NCBI RefSeq assembly: GCF_040493455.1
Contig: NZ_JANFDA010000006.1
Location: 163,994 to 227,993 of the forward strand
DNA: 64,000 nt
Direction: 5' to 3'
Source: Microcosmobacter sp040493455
Lineage (GTDB): Bacteria > Bacteroidota > Bacteroidia > Flavobacteriales > Flavobacteriaceae
Shown: one piece after another, positions 26,640 through 34,744 of the stretch
Numbering within the stretch: position 1 is the stretch's first letter
How the letters are laid out: each line of letters begins with the position of its first letter
Program-made: the position numbers and the translations under genes
The notes under the pieces: model-generated
Databases searched by the model: none
What the model was told of the DNA's origin: nothing
The model's input: only the letters and a program-made list of their open reading frames with translations

Positions 26640-28198
26640 AACTAAATCTAGACGATACGTTCAATATAGAATTACCTGCAGATCCTGTCATGGAGAATAC
26701 TAGACGACAGGTTTTTGAAGCATGCTTCTCTTATGTAAAGCCAAGAAAACCTTCTGCTACTCAATACATACATGCATCACAAGAAATGGCTAAAGCTCTT
26801 GGAATAAAATCCAAAGATTTAGACTCTAAAGCTTTTTTGGATATCTTTTCTGGGAATGAAGTCATGGAAGACTCCAATCCTTATGCGATGTGTTATGGAG
26901 GTCATCAATTTGGACATTGGGCAGGTCAGCTTGGAGATGGTCGTGCAATTAATCTTGGCGAAGTTGTTCATGATAATAATCGTTGGGCGCTACAGCTCAA
27001 AGGCGCAGGAGAAACACCATATTCCAGAACCGCGGACGGATTGGCTGTATTGCGATCGTCCATAAGAGAATACCTGTGTAGTGAAGCCATGTATCATCTC
27101 GGTGTACCAACAACTAGAGCCTTATCTTTAATGTTAACCGGAGATCAAGTGTTGCGAGACATGCTGTACAATGGTAATGCTGCTTACGAAAAAGGCGCTG
27201 TCGTTTGTCGAGTAGCACCAAGTTTTTTGAGATTTGGCAATTACGAAATTTTTGCAGCTAGACAAGACCACAAGAATTTAAAAGTCCTAGTGGATTACAC
27301 TATCAAACATTTCTTTTCGCATCTTGGTGAACCTTCAAAAGAGGTATACTTAAAGTTCTTTCAGAAAGTCACAGATAGAACCTTAGACATGATTATTCAT
27401 TGGCAGCGTGTAGGTTTTGTACATGGCGTCATGAATACCGATAATATGTCCATCCTAGGATTAACTATAGATTACGGTCCTTATGGATGGCTGGAAGGTT
27501 TCGATTTTGGTTGGACACCAAATACCACAGACAAGCAACATAAGCGCTATCGTTATGGTAATCAGCCTAACATAGGATTATGGAATTTATACCAATTGGC
27601 AAATGCCTTATATCCATTAATTGAAGCGACTGAACCTCTGGAGACTATTTTAAATTCTTATAAGTCAAATTTTGAAGTCAAGTCTTTGGAAATGATGCGT
27701 TCCAAGTTAGGTTTAATCGATACGGATAAAGATGATAAAAAGCTTATCGCTGCTCTCGAAGATTTACTATTAGCTTCAGAAACTGATATGACTATTTTCT
27801 TTAGAAACCTTAGCAGATTGAAAAAAGATAATTCTGAAAATGGCTTGAAATTGGTTCATGATGCGTTCTACAATCCAACCGAGATTTCAGATAGTCTGAG
27901 GCAACAATGGACTCTTTGGCTTGAAAGTTATACAGAACGTCTTCAAAAAGAATCTTTATCTGATGACGAACGACAAGCTAAAATGAATTCTGTAAACCCA
28001 AAATATGTGTTGAGAAATTATATGGCGCAATTGGCAATAGATGATGCTGACAAAGGTGATTATAAACTCATTGACGAGCTATTCAATATGCTCAAAAACC
28101 CTTATGATGAACAACCTGAATACGAAAAGTGGTTTGCTAAACGTCCCGAATGGGCTCGACACAAAGTAGGCTGTTCCATGCTATCCTGTAGTTCATAA
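26636..28198 (+). CDS. selO: SelO/YdiU family protein adenylyltransferase
   Basis: Pseudokinase-fold enzyme that transfers AMP to protein hydroxyl groups and responds to oxidative stress. 520 aa, normal length. Signature segments: YGGHQFGHWAGQLGDGRA, the nucleotide-binding LQLKGAGETPYSRTADG, AVLRSSIREYLCSEAM and the catalytic GVMNTDNMSILGLTIDYGP. The C-terminus reads CSMLSCSS: Cys518 is in the antepenultimate position, where vertebrate SelO has selenocysteine, and Cys513 may be its disulfide partner. It overlaps the glutaredoxin gene by 4 nt and is followed 7 nt later by a second msrA-like gene, so it is embedded in a redox operon. Confidence 0.95.
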   Translation: MKLNLDDTFNIELPADPVMENTRRQVFEACFSYVKPRKPSATQYIHASQEMAKALGIKSKDLDSKAFLDIFSGNEVMEDSNPYAMCYGGHQFGHWAGQLGDGRAINLGEVVHDNNRWALQLKGAGETPYSRTADGLAVLRSSIREYLCSEAMYHLGVPTTRALSLMLTGDQVLRDMLYNGNAAYEKGAVVCRVAPSFLRFGNYEIFAARQDHKNLKVLVDYTIKHFFSHLGEPSKEVYLKFFQKVTDRTLDMIIHWQRVGFVHGVMNTDNMSILGLTIDYGPYGWLEGFDFGWTPNTTDKQHKRYRYGNQPNIGLWNLYQLANALYPLIEATEPLETILNSYKSNFEVKSLEMMRSKLGLIDTDKDDKKLIAALEDLLLASETDMTIFFRNLSRLKKDNSENGLKLVHDAFYNPTEISDSLRQQWTLWLESYTERLQKESLSDDERQAKMNSVNPKYVLRNYMAQLAIDDADKGDYKLIDELFNMLKNPYDEQPEYEKWFAKRPEWARHKVGCSMLSCSS

Positions 28199-28205
28199 AT
28201 ACGTT

Positions 28206-28715
28206 ATGTTAGAAAAAATTGCATTAGGAGGTGGTTGTCATTGGTGTACCGAAGCTGTGTTTCAGGCGTTGCTTGGTGTAGAAAAAGTTGACCAAGGCTA
28301 TGTAGCATCTAGTGGTGATTTTGAAAGTTTTTCTGAAGCGGTTATTGTTCACTTTAATCCTGAAATGATTTCGTTAGAAATACTGATAGAAATTCACTTG
28401 CATACCCATAAGGGTACTAGTGACCATTCTATGCGAGACAAATATCGTTCAGCTATCTATACCTATTCAGCAACACAAAACACAACGTGCAAGCAAATTA
28501 TTGATAGGCTTCAAGATGAATTTGAACATCAATTGATAACCAAAGTTTTACCCTTTGAAACTTTTAAAGCATCGCGCGAAGCCATTCAAAATTATTACAG
28601 GAAGAATCCCGAGAAACCGTTTTGCGAAAAATTTATTAATCCAAAACTGAAGTTTCTGTTAAATACTTACGACAAACATGTCGATGAGAATAACATTTTA
28701 TACAAAACAGTGTAA
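28206..28715 (+). CDS. Divergent MsrA paralogue
   Basis: 169 aa of the peptide-methionine (S)-S-oxide reductase family. The active-site motif is GGGCHWCTEA (Cys11), with His replacing the usual Phe of GCFWC; the Phe and Trp line the substrate methyl pocket in MsrA. Other family elements are altered but recognisable (VEKVDQGYVAS, EAVIVHFNPEMISLEILIEIHLHTHKGTSDHSMRDKYRSAIY). The C-terminus (KPFCEKFINPKLKFLL) retains a possible resolving Cys. It lies 7 nt after selO and 8 nt before the OsmC fusion. Activity is likely but substrate range may differ from the upstream canonical MsrA. Confidence 0.88.
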   Translation: MLEKIALGGGCHWCTEAVFQALLGVEKVDQGYVASSGDFESFSEAVIVHFNPEMISLEILIEIHLHTHKGTSDHSMRDKYRSAIYTYSATQNTTCKQIIDRLQDEFEHQLITKVLPFETFKASREAIQNYYRKNPEKPFCEKFINPKLKFLLNTYDKHVDENNILYKTV

Positions 28716-28723
28716 GTAGAATC

Positions 28724-29944
28724 ATGAAAAGTACTAGACTAAACATACCAAATCATAAAGGCATAAACCTTAACGCTTATTTAGAGCTTCCTGCCAACCA
28801 GAAACCAAATTACTACGCCATTTTTGCACACTGCTTTACGTGTAGCAGCACGCTTGGTGCCGTAAAAAATATTAGCAGATCATTGACCAATCATGGTTTT
28901 GGTGTATTGCGTTTCGATTTTACAGGCTTAGGAAGAAGCGAAGGGGAATTTGCAGACAGCCATTTTTCAGCCAATGTAGATGATTTAATAGCTGTACATA
29001 GCTATATGAAGGAACACTACGATGCGCCTTCATTACTCGTGGGGCATTCGTTGGGTGGTGCTGCAGTACTAGTTGCAGCATCAAAACTAGATGATGTAAA
29101 AGCTGTAGCTACTGTAGGCGCTCCTGCAACTGTTGGCCATGTAAAACACTTATTCTCTCATGCTATTGAAGAGGTGCAAGATAAAGGCGAAATTGAAGTC
29201 AATATAGGTGGAAGACCATTTGTGATTGATTCCGATTTTGTGAATGATTTTGATAATACCGATTTACCAACAATTGTAAAACAACTAAGGAAGCCACTTC
29301 TTATTATGCATTCGCCTTTTGATACTATAGTTGGTATAGAAAACGCGCAACAATTGTATCATAATGCGCATCATCCTAAAAGTTTTGTTACTCTCGATAA
29401 TGCCGATCACTTATTGAGCAAAACTGAAGACAGTCTTTATGTTGGAGATGTTATAGGCACTTGGGTGAAACGTTATTTTCCAAGGAAAGACAATAGAATT
29501 TTGGATACTGAAGGTGAACAGTTAGTAGGTCACCTCAACTTAGTTGAAGATAATTTTACAACCTATATCCAAACCAAGAATCATAGTATCGTAGCTGATG
29601 AACCTGCGTCTATTGGTGGCGATGACTTTGGTCCTTCTCCATACGAATACCTCAATGCTGGTTTGGCTGCATGTACAGCTATGACTCTAAAAATGTATGC
29701 CAATAGAAAACAATGGGATTTGCAAGAAGTCTTTGTATACATTACCCATTCTAGAAAGCATAGTGATGACTTGAACATAGAGTTAGACAAGCCAACTTAC
29801 TTAGATCATATCAACAAAAAGTTGAAGTTTGTAGGTAATCTAGATGAGGCACAGAAGCAAAGACTTAAAGAAATCGCTTCTAGATGCCCTGTTCACAAAA
29901 CCTTAGCTAGTGAGGTGATTTTTAATACTGAAGTGCTTGTTTAG
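28724..29944 (+). CDS. Bifunctional alpha/beta hydrolase / OsmC family protein
   Basis: 406 aa fusion. Residues 1-250 form an alpha/beta hydrolase with the nucleophile elbow GHSLGG (Ser109), the oxyanion region AHCFTCSS and a late His in DNADHLLS. Residues about 265-406 are an OsmC/Ohr-like peroxidase domain with the two peroxidatic cysteines in CTAMTLKMYANRK and CPVHKTL. OsmC proteins reduce organic hydroperoxides. The fusion may couple ester release with peroxide reduction, for example of oxidised acyl groups. It closes the redox-repair operon, 8 nt after the second msrA. Confidence 0.92.
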   Translation: MKSTRLNIPNHKGINLNAYLELPANQKPNYYAIFAHCFTCSSTLGAVKNISRSLTNHGFGVLRFDFTGLGRSEGEFADSHFSANVDDLIAVHSYMKEHYDAPSLLVGHSLGGAAVLVAASKLDDVKAVATVGAPATVGHVKHLFSHAIEEVQDKGEIEVNIGGRPFVIDSDFVNDFDNTDLPTIVKQLRKPLLIMHSPFDTIVGIENAQQLYHNAHHPKSFVTLDNADHLLSKTEDSLYVGDVIGTWVKRYFPRKDNRILDTEGEQLVGHLNLVEDNFTTYIQTKNHSIVADEPASIGGDDFGPSPYEYLNAGLAACTAMTLKMYANRKQWDLQEVFVYITHSRKHSDDLNIELDKPTYLDHINKKLKFVGNLDEAQKQRLKEIASRCPVHKTLASEVIFNTEVLV

Positions 29945-30010
29945 CCCAATGAATAACTTGCCTAGTTTCCTCAAACGTTGTCGAGATGTAATTAAAACAG
30001 CACTAGCGAT

Positions 30011-30038
30011 TAGGTCTCGACTGCGCTCGACCTGACAC
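30011..30038. repeat. Interspersed repeat copy 3 (diverged), core CTCGACTGCGCTCGA
   Basis: AGGTC (30012-30016) and GACCT (30029-30033) bracket an inner TCGA...TCGA, giving a GC-rich hairpin in the 140-nt gap between the convergent OsmC-fusion and aldehyde dehydrogenase genes. It is related in core sequence to the repeats at 9750 and 23012. The rest of the gap holds nothing recognisable. Confidence 0.55.
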
Positions 30039-30084
30039 TTTTATTATTGGTAAAAAAGATGATTCGAAGTAACGTTCACTTGGT

Positions 30085-31464
30085 TTAGTATCGAATTCCA
30101 CTAAAGAATAAACGTTTAATAATATTCAGTTTGGTTTTAGTGTACTTGTAATATTTCAGGTTTAGTTCTAGCCAATTAGGCTTTTCGAGCATTGCTTTTT
30201 GATGTGAAAACGTATCAAAGCCAAACTTACCATGATAGCTTCCAAAACCACTATGACCAACACCACCAAAAGGTAGTTTATCATTCGAATAATTCATAAT
30301 GGATTCATTAATACTACCACAACCAAATGAAATTTCGCTGAGAATGCGTCTCTTTACTGATCTACTTCCAGAGAAAACATAGCATGATAACGGTTTTTCA
30401 TACCGTCTGGTAATCGCAATGGCTTCATCTAGGTTTCTATACGTTAATACTGGTAAAATAGGTCCAAATATTTCCTCCTGCATCACAGCGTCATCCAAAT
30501 TAACAGGATATAAAACTGTGGGTTCTATATATCGTTCACCTTCATTGACATTACCGCCATAATAGACATTATCGTTAGTTAACATACTTTGCAATCGCTT
30601 CAGATTATGGTCATTGATGATTTGCAAAAAATTACCTCTATCTATGCTATAATTGTGCTTTTCAATTTCTGCAACCAACTTCTTCAGGAACTTCTCCTTG
30701 ATATCTTCATGAACCAGAATGTAATCTGGAGCAACACAGGTTTGCCCAGAATTTAAAAACTTGGCCCAAACCATACGTTTTATTCCCATACTAAGGTTTG
30801 CATCCTTATGGAAAAACGTTGGGTTCTTCCCTCCCAACTCCAAAGTCACTGGAGTTAAATGCTTGGCTGCAGCTTGATAAATAATTTGTCCAACTTTAGG
30901 ACTACCTGTAAAGAAAATCTTGTCAAAACGCTGTTCTAATAATGCTGTAGTTTCAGGCACGCCGCCTTCAATCACATGAAAAAAGCCTTTATCAAAATTG
31001 GAGTTGATTAGCTCTGCCATTAATGCACTAGTATTTGAGGGCAACTCACTAGGTTTCAGGATTACGGTATTACCAGCTGCAATTGAAGCGATTGATGGTA
31101 TAAAACACAAATTGTAAGGATAGTTCCACGCTCCAATAACCAGAGTAACACCAAGGGGTTCCTTAAGGATATAACTTCTTGCTGGGAAATTAAAAAAGTT
31201 AGTACTGACGCGTTCTTTCCGAGCCCATTGGTCTAAGTTCTTTATCGCATTATCAATTTCATGATAAATAAGATACAACTCAGTGAGGTAGTTCTCTGTC
31301 TCAGATTTTTTGAAGTCTTTATAGATAGCCTCATGCAAACGACTTTCATTATCTTTTAGAAGACGTTTCAACGTCTTTAATTGTTCTTTTCTGAACTTTA
31401 AAGACTTCGTTCCCTGAGATAAGAAGAAATTTCGTTGAGATTCTAAAAGCGCATCATAGTTCAT
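30085..31464 (-). CDS. NAD(P)-dependent aldehyde dehydrogenase (class 3 type)
   Basis: 459 aa, the length of class 3 fatty aldehyde dehydrogenases. Catalytic Cys243 (NSGQTCVAPDY) and Glu209 (LELGGKNP) are present, with the Rossmann motif FFTGSPKVG and the Asn motif ATVLxxNL-like region VIGAWNYPYNL. The C-terminal end is hydrophobic and basic (KYYKYTKTKLNIIKRLFFSG), as in membrane-associated family members. It oxidises aldehydes to acids. It is divergent from the MBL-fold gene, and the two 15-bp AraC-type repeats lie in the shared upstream region, so it may belong to the same regulon. Confidence 0.93.
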   Translation of the reverse strand: MNYDALLESQRNFFLSQGTKSLKFRKEQLKTLKRLLKDNESRLHEAIYKDFKKSETENYLTELYLIYHEIDNAIKNLDQWARKERVSTNFFNFPARSYILKEPLGVTLVIGAWNYPYNLCFIPSIASIAAGNTVILKPSELPSNTSALMAELINSNFDKGFFHVIEGGVPETTALLEQRFDKIFFTGSPKVGQIIYQAAAKHLTPVTLELGGKNPTFFHKDANLSMGIKRMVWAKFLNSGQTCVAPDYILVHEDIKEKFLKKLVAEIEKHNYSIDRGNFLQIINDHNLKRLQSMLTNDNVYYGGNVNEGERYIEPTVLYPVNLDDAVMQEEIFGPILPVLTYRNLDEAIAITRRYEKPLSCYVFSGSRSVKRRILSEISFGCGSINESIMNYSNDKLPFGGVGHSGFGSYHGKFGFDTFSHQKAMLEKPNWLELNLKYYKYTKTKLNIIKRLFFSGIRY

Positions 31465-31509
31465 AGTAGACTTTTTGTAAAAATAGGAATTATTAAAAAG
31501 AATCCTTTC

Positions 31510-31574
31510 CTGTAAAATGTATACGCCTTTCTGTAAAATGTATACATCTGAGATCGAGTTGCATAATACCTTTG
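31510..31574 (+). promoter_or_regulatory. AraC-type tandem operator and promoter upstream of the MBL-fold gene
   Basis: CTGTAAAATGTATAC occurs at 31510-31524 and again at 31531-31545, exactly 21 bp apart (two helical turns, the AraC half-site period). The -7 box TACCTTTG is at 31567-31574, 22 bp after the second repeat, and no TTG lies at the -33 position, as expected for an activator-dependent promoter. The same cassette recurs at 32837-32901. Confidence 0.78.
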
Positions 31575-31623
31575 TACCAACAATTTAAGTATAATTCGAC
31601 AAATGCAAGAAGTCAATTAAGTG

Positions 31624-32763
31624 ATGATAAAAAAAACATTAAAAATATTAAAACGCATGTTATTAGGAATATTAGGTGTTATTGTAGCAATAGGAATATT
31701 AGGCTTTGTTTTTGTTAATACAAGCCCACAATTTGGAGGCACCCCTTCAGAAGAAAGTTTGGTAAAAATTAACAGCTCTCCTAATTATGAGAACAAGGCT
31801 TTCAAAAATTTAGAACACACGCTTCAGAGTACAGGATTTAAATTAAGTACTATTCCAGAGTTTTTTACTTCTGGTAATGGAAAGACACCAACCAAGGAAT
31901 TACCTCAGAAGAATTTATCTGCTTCATATTTTGAAAACGAATTAAACCAACCTAGAATAACTTGGTTTGGGCATTCTGCTTTGCTAATAGAGTTAGATGA
32001 CACTACCATTTTTATAGACCCAATGTTAGGAAATGTTCCTGCGCCTCACCCTTTATTGGGAAGTGGACGATTTAACGAAAAGTTACCGATTACTATTGAG
32101 GAATTACCAGAGATAGACATTGTATTAATCTCTCACGATCATTACGATCACTTAGATTACGAATCTATTACTAAACTAAAATCGAAGGTAAAACAGTTTT
32201 ATGTTCCATTGGGTATTAAAGCACACCTTACTGAATGGGGTGTTGAAGGAGATAGAATTCAGGAGTTTGATTGGTGGGAAAGTACCAATTTCAATGACAT
32301 AGAATTTGCAGCTACACCAGCACGCCATTTTTCTGGACGTGGTTTTACAAGAAATAACACATTGTGGTGTTCTTGGGTGATTAAATCTAAAAACACGAGC
32401 ATGTTTTTTAGTGGAGATAGTGGTTATGGCAAACACTTCAAAGATATTGGTGAACAATATGGTCCGTTTGATTTTGCGATGATGGAATGTGGACAGTACA
32501 ATGAGCAATGGTCTCATATTCATATGATGCCAGAAGAAACAATTAAAGCGACTATAGATGTTAGAGCCAATATAATGATGCCAATACATTGGGGTGCTTT
32601 TAAGTTGGCATTGCATGCCTGGAATGAACCTGTTATGAGAGCATCTAAAACAGCCTCTGAAAATGGAATTAAAATGCTTACACCAAAAATAGGTGAAGCC
32701 ATATTGATAAATGATGAAAATTATAGTACCACAGATTGGTGGACAACGATTGGTGAGATTTAA
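31624..32763 (+). CDS. Membrane-anchored MBL-fold hydrolase (NAPE-PLD/UlaG-like)
   Basis: 379 aa from ATG 31624 (a GTG directly before is less likely). An N-terminal membrane helix (LLGILGVIVAIGILGFVFVNTS) anchors a metallo-beta-lactamase domain with WFGHSALLIELD, the metal motif SHDHYDHLD, ATPARHFSGRG, FFSGDSGYG and MMPIHWGAF. This arrangement matches the NAPE-phospholipase D-like group, which cleaves phosphodiester lipids, but bacterial members are mostly uncharacterised. Transcribed from a promoter with tandem AraC-type repeats that is duplicated before the next gene. Confidence 0.9.
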   Translation: MIKKTLKILKRMLLGILGVIVAIGILGFVFVNTSPQFGGTPSEESLVKINSSPNYENKAFKNLEHTLQSTGFKLSTIPEFFTSGNGKTPTKELPQKNLSASYFENELNQPRITWFGHSALLIELDDTTIFIDPMLGNVPAPHPLLGSGRFNEKLPITIEELPEIDIVLISHDHYDHLDYESITKLKSKVKQFYVPLGIKAHLTEWGVEGDRIQEFDWWESTNFNDIEFAATPARHFSGRGFTRNNTLWCSWVIKSKNTSMFFSGDSGYGKHFKDIGEQYGPFDFAMMECGQYNEQWSHIHMMPEETIKATIDVRANIMMPIHWGAFKLALHAWNEPVMRASKTASENGIKMLTPKIGEAILINDENYSTTDWWTTIGEI

Positions 32764-32836
32764 ATCATACACCGTTTTTTGATTGATTGGTAGAAAACTG
32801 TCGTCCGGAAAACTTTCTTGACGGCAGTTTTTTCTT

Positions 32837-32901
32837 CTGTAAAATGTATACGCCTTTCTGTAAAATGTATACATCTGAGGTTGCGTCGCATAATACCTTT
32901 G
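32837..32901 (+). promoter_or_regulatory. Second AraC-type tandem operator and promoter, upstream of the SDR gene
   Basis: CTGTAAAATGTATAC occurs at 32837-32851 and 32858-32872 (21-bp period), followed after 21 intervening bases by TACCTTTG at 32894-32901. Geometry is identical to the cassette at 31510-31574, and the 6-bp spacer (GCCTTT) and downstream CATCTGAG are also conserved. This indicates a duplicated, conserved control region. Confidence 0.78.
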
Positions 32902-32938
32902 TATCAACAAAACTGATAACAATTAAAAAATATAAATC

Positions 32939-33721
32939 ATGAGTACAACAGCATTAATCACAGGAGCATCAAGTGGCATTGGAAAAGAATTGGCTAGAAT
33001 ACATGCTGAAAGCGGTGGCAACGTCATTATTGTGGCGAGGCGACAAGAAAAATTGAACGACCTAAAGGCTGAATTAGAGCAAAAGCATAATGTGAAAGTT
33101 ATGACTATTGTCAAAGATCTTAGTAAGCCTGAAGCAGCTAGAGAGTTATTTACTGAAGTAAAGCAAACCGGAATCCAAGTAGATTATTTAATCAATAATG
33201 CAGGTTTTGGTCTGCGTGGAAAGTTCCATGAACTTTCATGGGAACGCCAACAGCAAATGATTAATCTCAATATGGCAGCACTTACAGAATTGATGTATTT
33301 GTTCTTACCAGAAATGATCAAAAGAAATAGTGGTAAAATATTGAACACATCGTCTACGGCTAGTTTTATGCCTGGTCCATTACAAGCCATTTACTTTGCG
33401 TCTAAAGCTTATGTAACGTATCTAGGAAATGCCATTGCAGAAGAATTGCACGACACAAATGTTACAGTAACCACACTTATGCCTGGTGCAACAGAAACAG
33501 AATTTGCTGCAACGTCTGGTATGGATGAAACTGGCTTATTCGAAAAAACAGTAACTGCACGTTCTGTAGCTGAAGATGGTTACAACGGCATGATCAAAGG
33601 AAAGCTAGATGTAGTTTCTGGGTTAACCTTCATGCAAAATATAATGATGAAGTCTCTTCCATTTACACCAAAGAAAATGGTCTTAAAGCAGATTAGACAG
33701 ATGCAGGAAGTCGAAAACTAA
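32939..33721 (+). CDS. Short-chain dehydrogenase/reductase
   Basis: 260 aa, classical SDR. The cofactor motif TGASSGIG (residues 8-15), the NADP-type basic pair ARRQEKL, the NNAG motif, the catalytic Ser in STASF and Tyr152-x3-Lys156 (YFASK) are present. Substrate is unknown; the pairing with an aldehyde dehydrogenase and an MBL-fold hydrolase under related operators suggests lipid or aldehyde metabolism. The AraC regulator starts 27 nt downstream of its stop. Confidence 0.93.
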   Translation: MSTTALITGASSGIGKELARIHAESGGNVIIVARRQEKLNDLKAELEQKHNVKVMTIVKDLSKPEAARELFTEVKQTGIQVDYLINNAGFGLRGKFHELSWERQQQMINLNMAALTELMYLFLPEMIKRNSGKILNTSSTASFMPGPLQAIYFASKAYVTYLGNAIAEELHDTNVTVTTLMPGATETEFAATSGMDETGLFEKTVTARSVAEDGYNGMIKGKLDVVSGLTFMQNIMMKSLPFTPKKMVLKQIRQMQEVEN

Positions 33722-33724
33722 TTG

Positions 33725-33732
33725 TAAGTTTG
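33725..33732 (+). promoter_or_regulatory. -7 element TAAGTTTG before the AraC gene
   Basis: Exact TAnnTTTG match just after the SDR stop codon, about 15 nt before ATG 33748. It overlaps the TTG at 33730 that could otherwise be taken as the regulator start, supporting ATG 33748. It may give the regulator its own low-level promoter. Confidence 0.45.
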
Positions 33733-33747
33733 ATATATCTATATATA

Positions 33748-34656
33748 ATGGAAGACATTTTTCATATAAAATCAATTACTGAAGCCAACAAGCTTTTTGG
33801 TATGCCACCTCCAAAGCATCCCTTGGTCTCAGTAATGTGGGCAAAGGATTTCCCTGATTTTAATCGGTACAAAGGCGTTAAGTTCAACACTGATCTTTTC
33901 ATGATATCCTTAAAAGATGGTATTACTGGTTCTATGGGTTATGGTCGTAATAGTTACGATTTTAACGAAGGCACATTAATTTTTTCAAAACCCAATCAGG
34001 TGATGTCTTCAGAAGAAAAAAATATAGAAGACAACTCTAAAGGCTGGATGCTTTTGTTTCATCCAGATTTAATTAGAAAATCTGAACTCGGTAGTACTAT
34101 TAGTAATTACACCTTTTTTGACTACGAAGTTCACGAAGCTTTGCATCTATCCGATGAGGAGCAGGAAACAATCACAGAATTGATACATAAAATAGAAAAA
34201 GAGTACAATCAAAATATTGATAAGCATAGTCAAAAGCTAATTATATCCAATATTGAACTAATCCTCGATTATTGTATGCGCTATTATGACCGACAGTTTT
34301 ATGTTCGTACAAATCTTAATCAAGATCATGTTTCTGAATTTGAACATTTGCTAAAAGAGTATTTCGCTTCCGAGAAGCCTTCAGAACTAGGCTTACCCTC
34401 AGTAAGATATTGTGGTGAAGCTCTAAATATGTCACCCAATTACCTCAGCGATTTGCTAAAAAAGGAAACTGGCAAAAACGCTAAAGATCACATTTATGCT
34501 TTTGTAGTCAACAAAGCAAAGAATCGCCTCCTTGGAACGACAAACTCCATAAGCGAAATTGCATACGACCTTGGGTTTGAATATCCTCAACATTTTAGTA
34601 AGTTATTCAAATCTAAAACAGGCATGAGTCCTGCAAAGTATCGCTCGATGAATTAA
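33748..34656 (+). CDS. AraC/XylS family transcriptional regulator
   Basis: 302 aa from ATG 33748. The N-terminal half is an AraC-type sensing domain with no obvious cysteine sensor (FNTDLFMISLKDGITGSMGYGRNSYDFNEGTLIFSKPNQ). The C-terminal double helix-turn-helix is clear: VRYCGEALNMSPNYLSDLLKKE and the signature SISEIAYDLGFEYPQHFSKLFKSKTGMSPAKYR. It lies directly after the SDR gene. The 21-bp-period direct repeats upstream of the MBL-fold and SDR genes are the best candidate binding sites; that link is inferred from spacing and proximity. Confidence 0.93.
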   Translation: MEDIFHIKSITEANKLFGMPPPKHPLVSVMWAKDFPDFNRYKGVKFNTDLFMISLKDGITGSMGYGRNSYDFNEGTLIFSKPNQVMSSEEKNIEDNSKGWMLLFHPDLIRKSELGSTISNYTFFDYEVHEALHLSDEEQETITELIHKIEKEYNQNIDKHSQKLIISNIELILDYCMRYYDRQFYVRTNLNQDHVSEFEHLLKEYFASEKPSELGLPSVRYCGEALNMSPNYLSDLLKKETGKNAKDHIYAFVVNKAKNRLLGTTNSISEIAYDLGFEYPQHFSKLFKSKTGMSPAKYRSMN

Positions 34657-34718
34657 TTTTATTTAAAGTTTAGCTTCTTTTTTACGTCTAACATTAAATG
34701 TCAAAAAAGTCTTAACTT

Positions 34719-34727
34719 TAAATTTGC
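34719..34727 (+). promoter_or_regulatory. -7 element TAAATTTGC upstream of the metallophosphoesterase-barrel gene
   Basis: Exact TAnnTTTG plus C, 18 nt upstream of ATG 34745. It overlaps an in-frame TTG at 34724, which is therefore unlikely to be the translation start. No TTG at -33 spacing was seen. Confidence 0.5.
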
Positions 34728-34744
34728 ATTTAACTAACTCATTT

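Noticed and set aside
31510..31545. Tandem 15-bp repeats considered as a small CRISPR array
   Set aside because: Only two units per site, a 6-bp spacer that is identical at both sites, and fixed geometry to a -7 box; this is an operator, not a CRISPR.
32176..32922. Minus-strand 248-aa open frame
   Set aside because: Antisense to the MBL-fold gene and running over the SDR promoter cassette; the translation is Cys/His/Phe-rich with no domain, while the plus strand has clear motifs.
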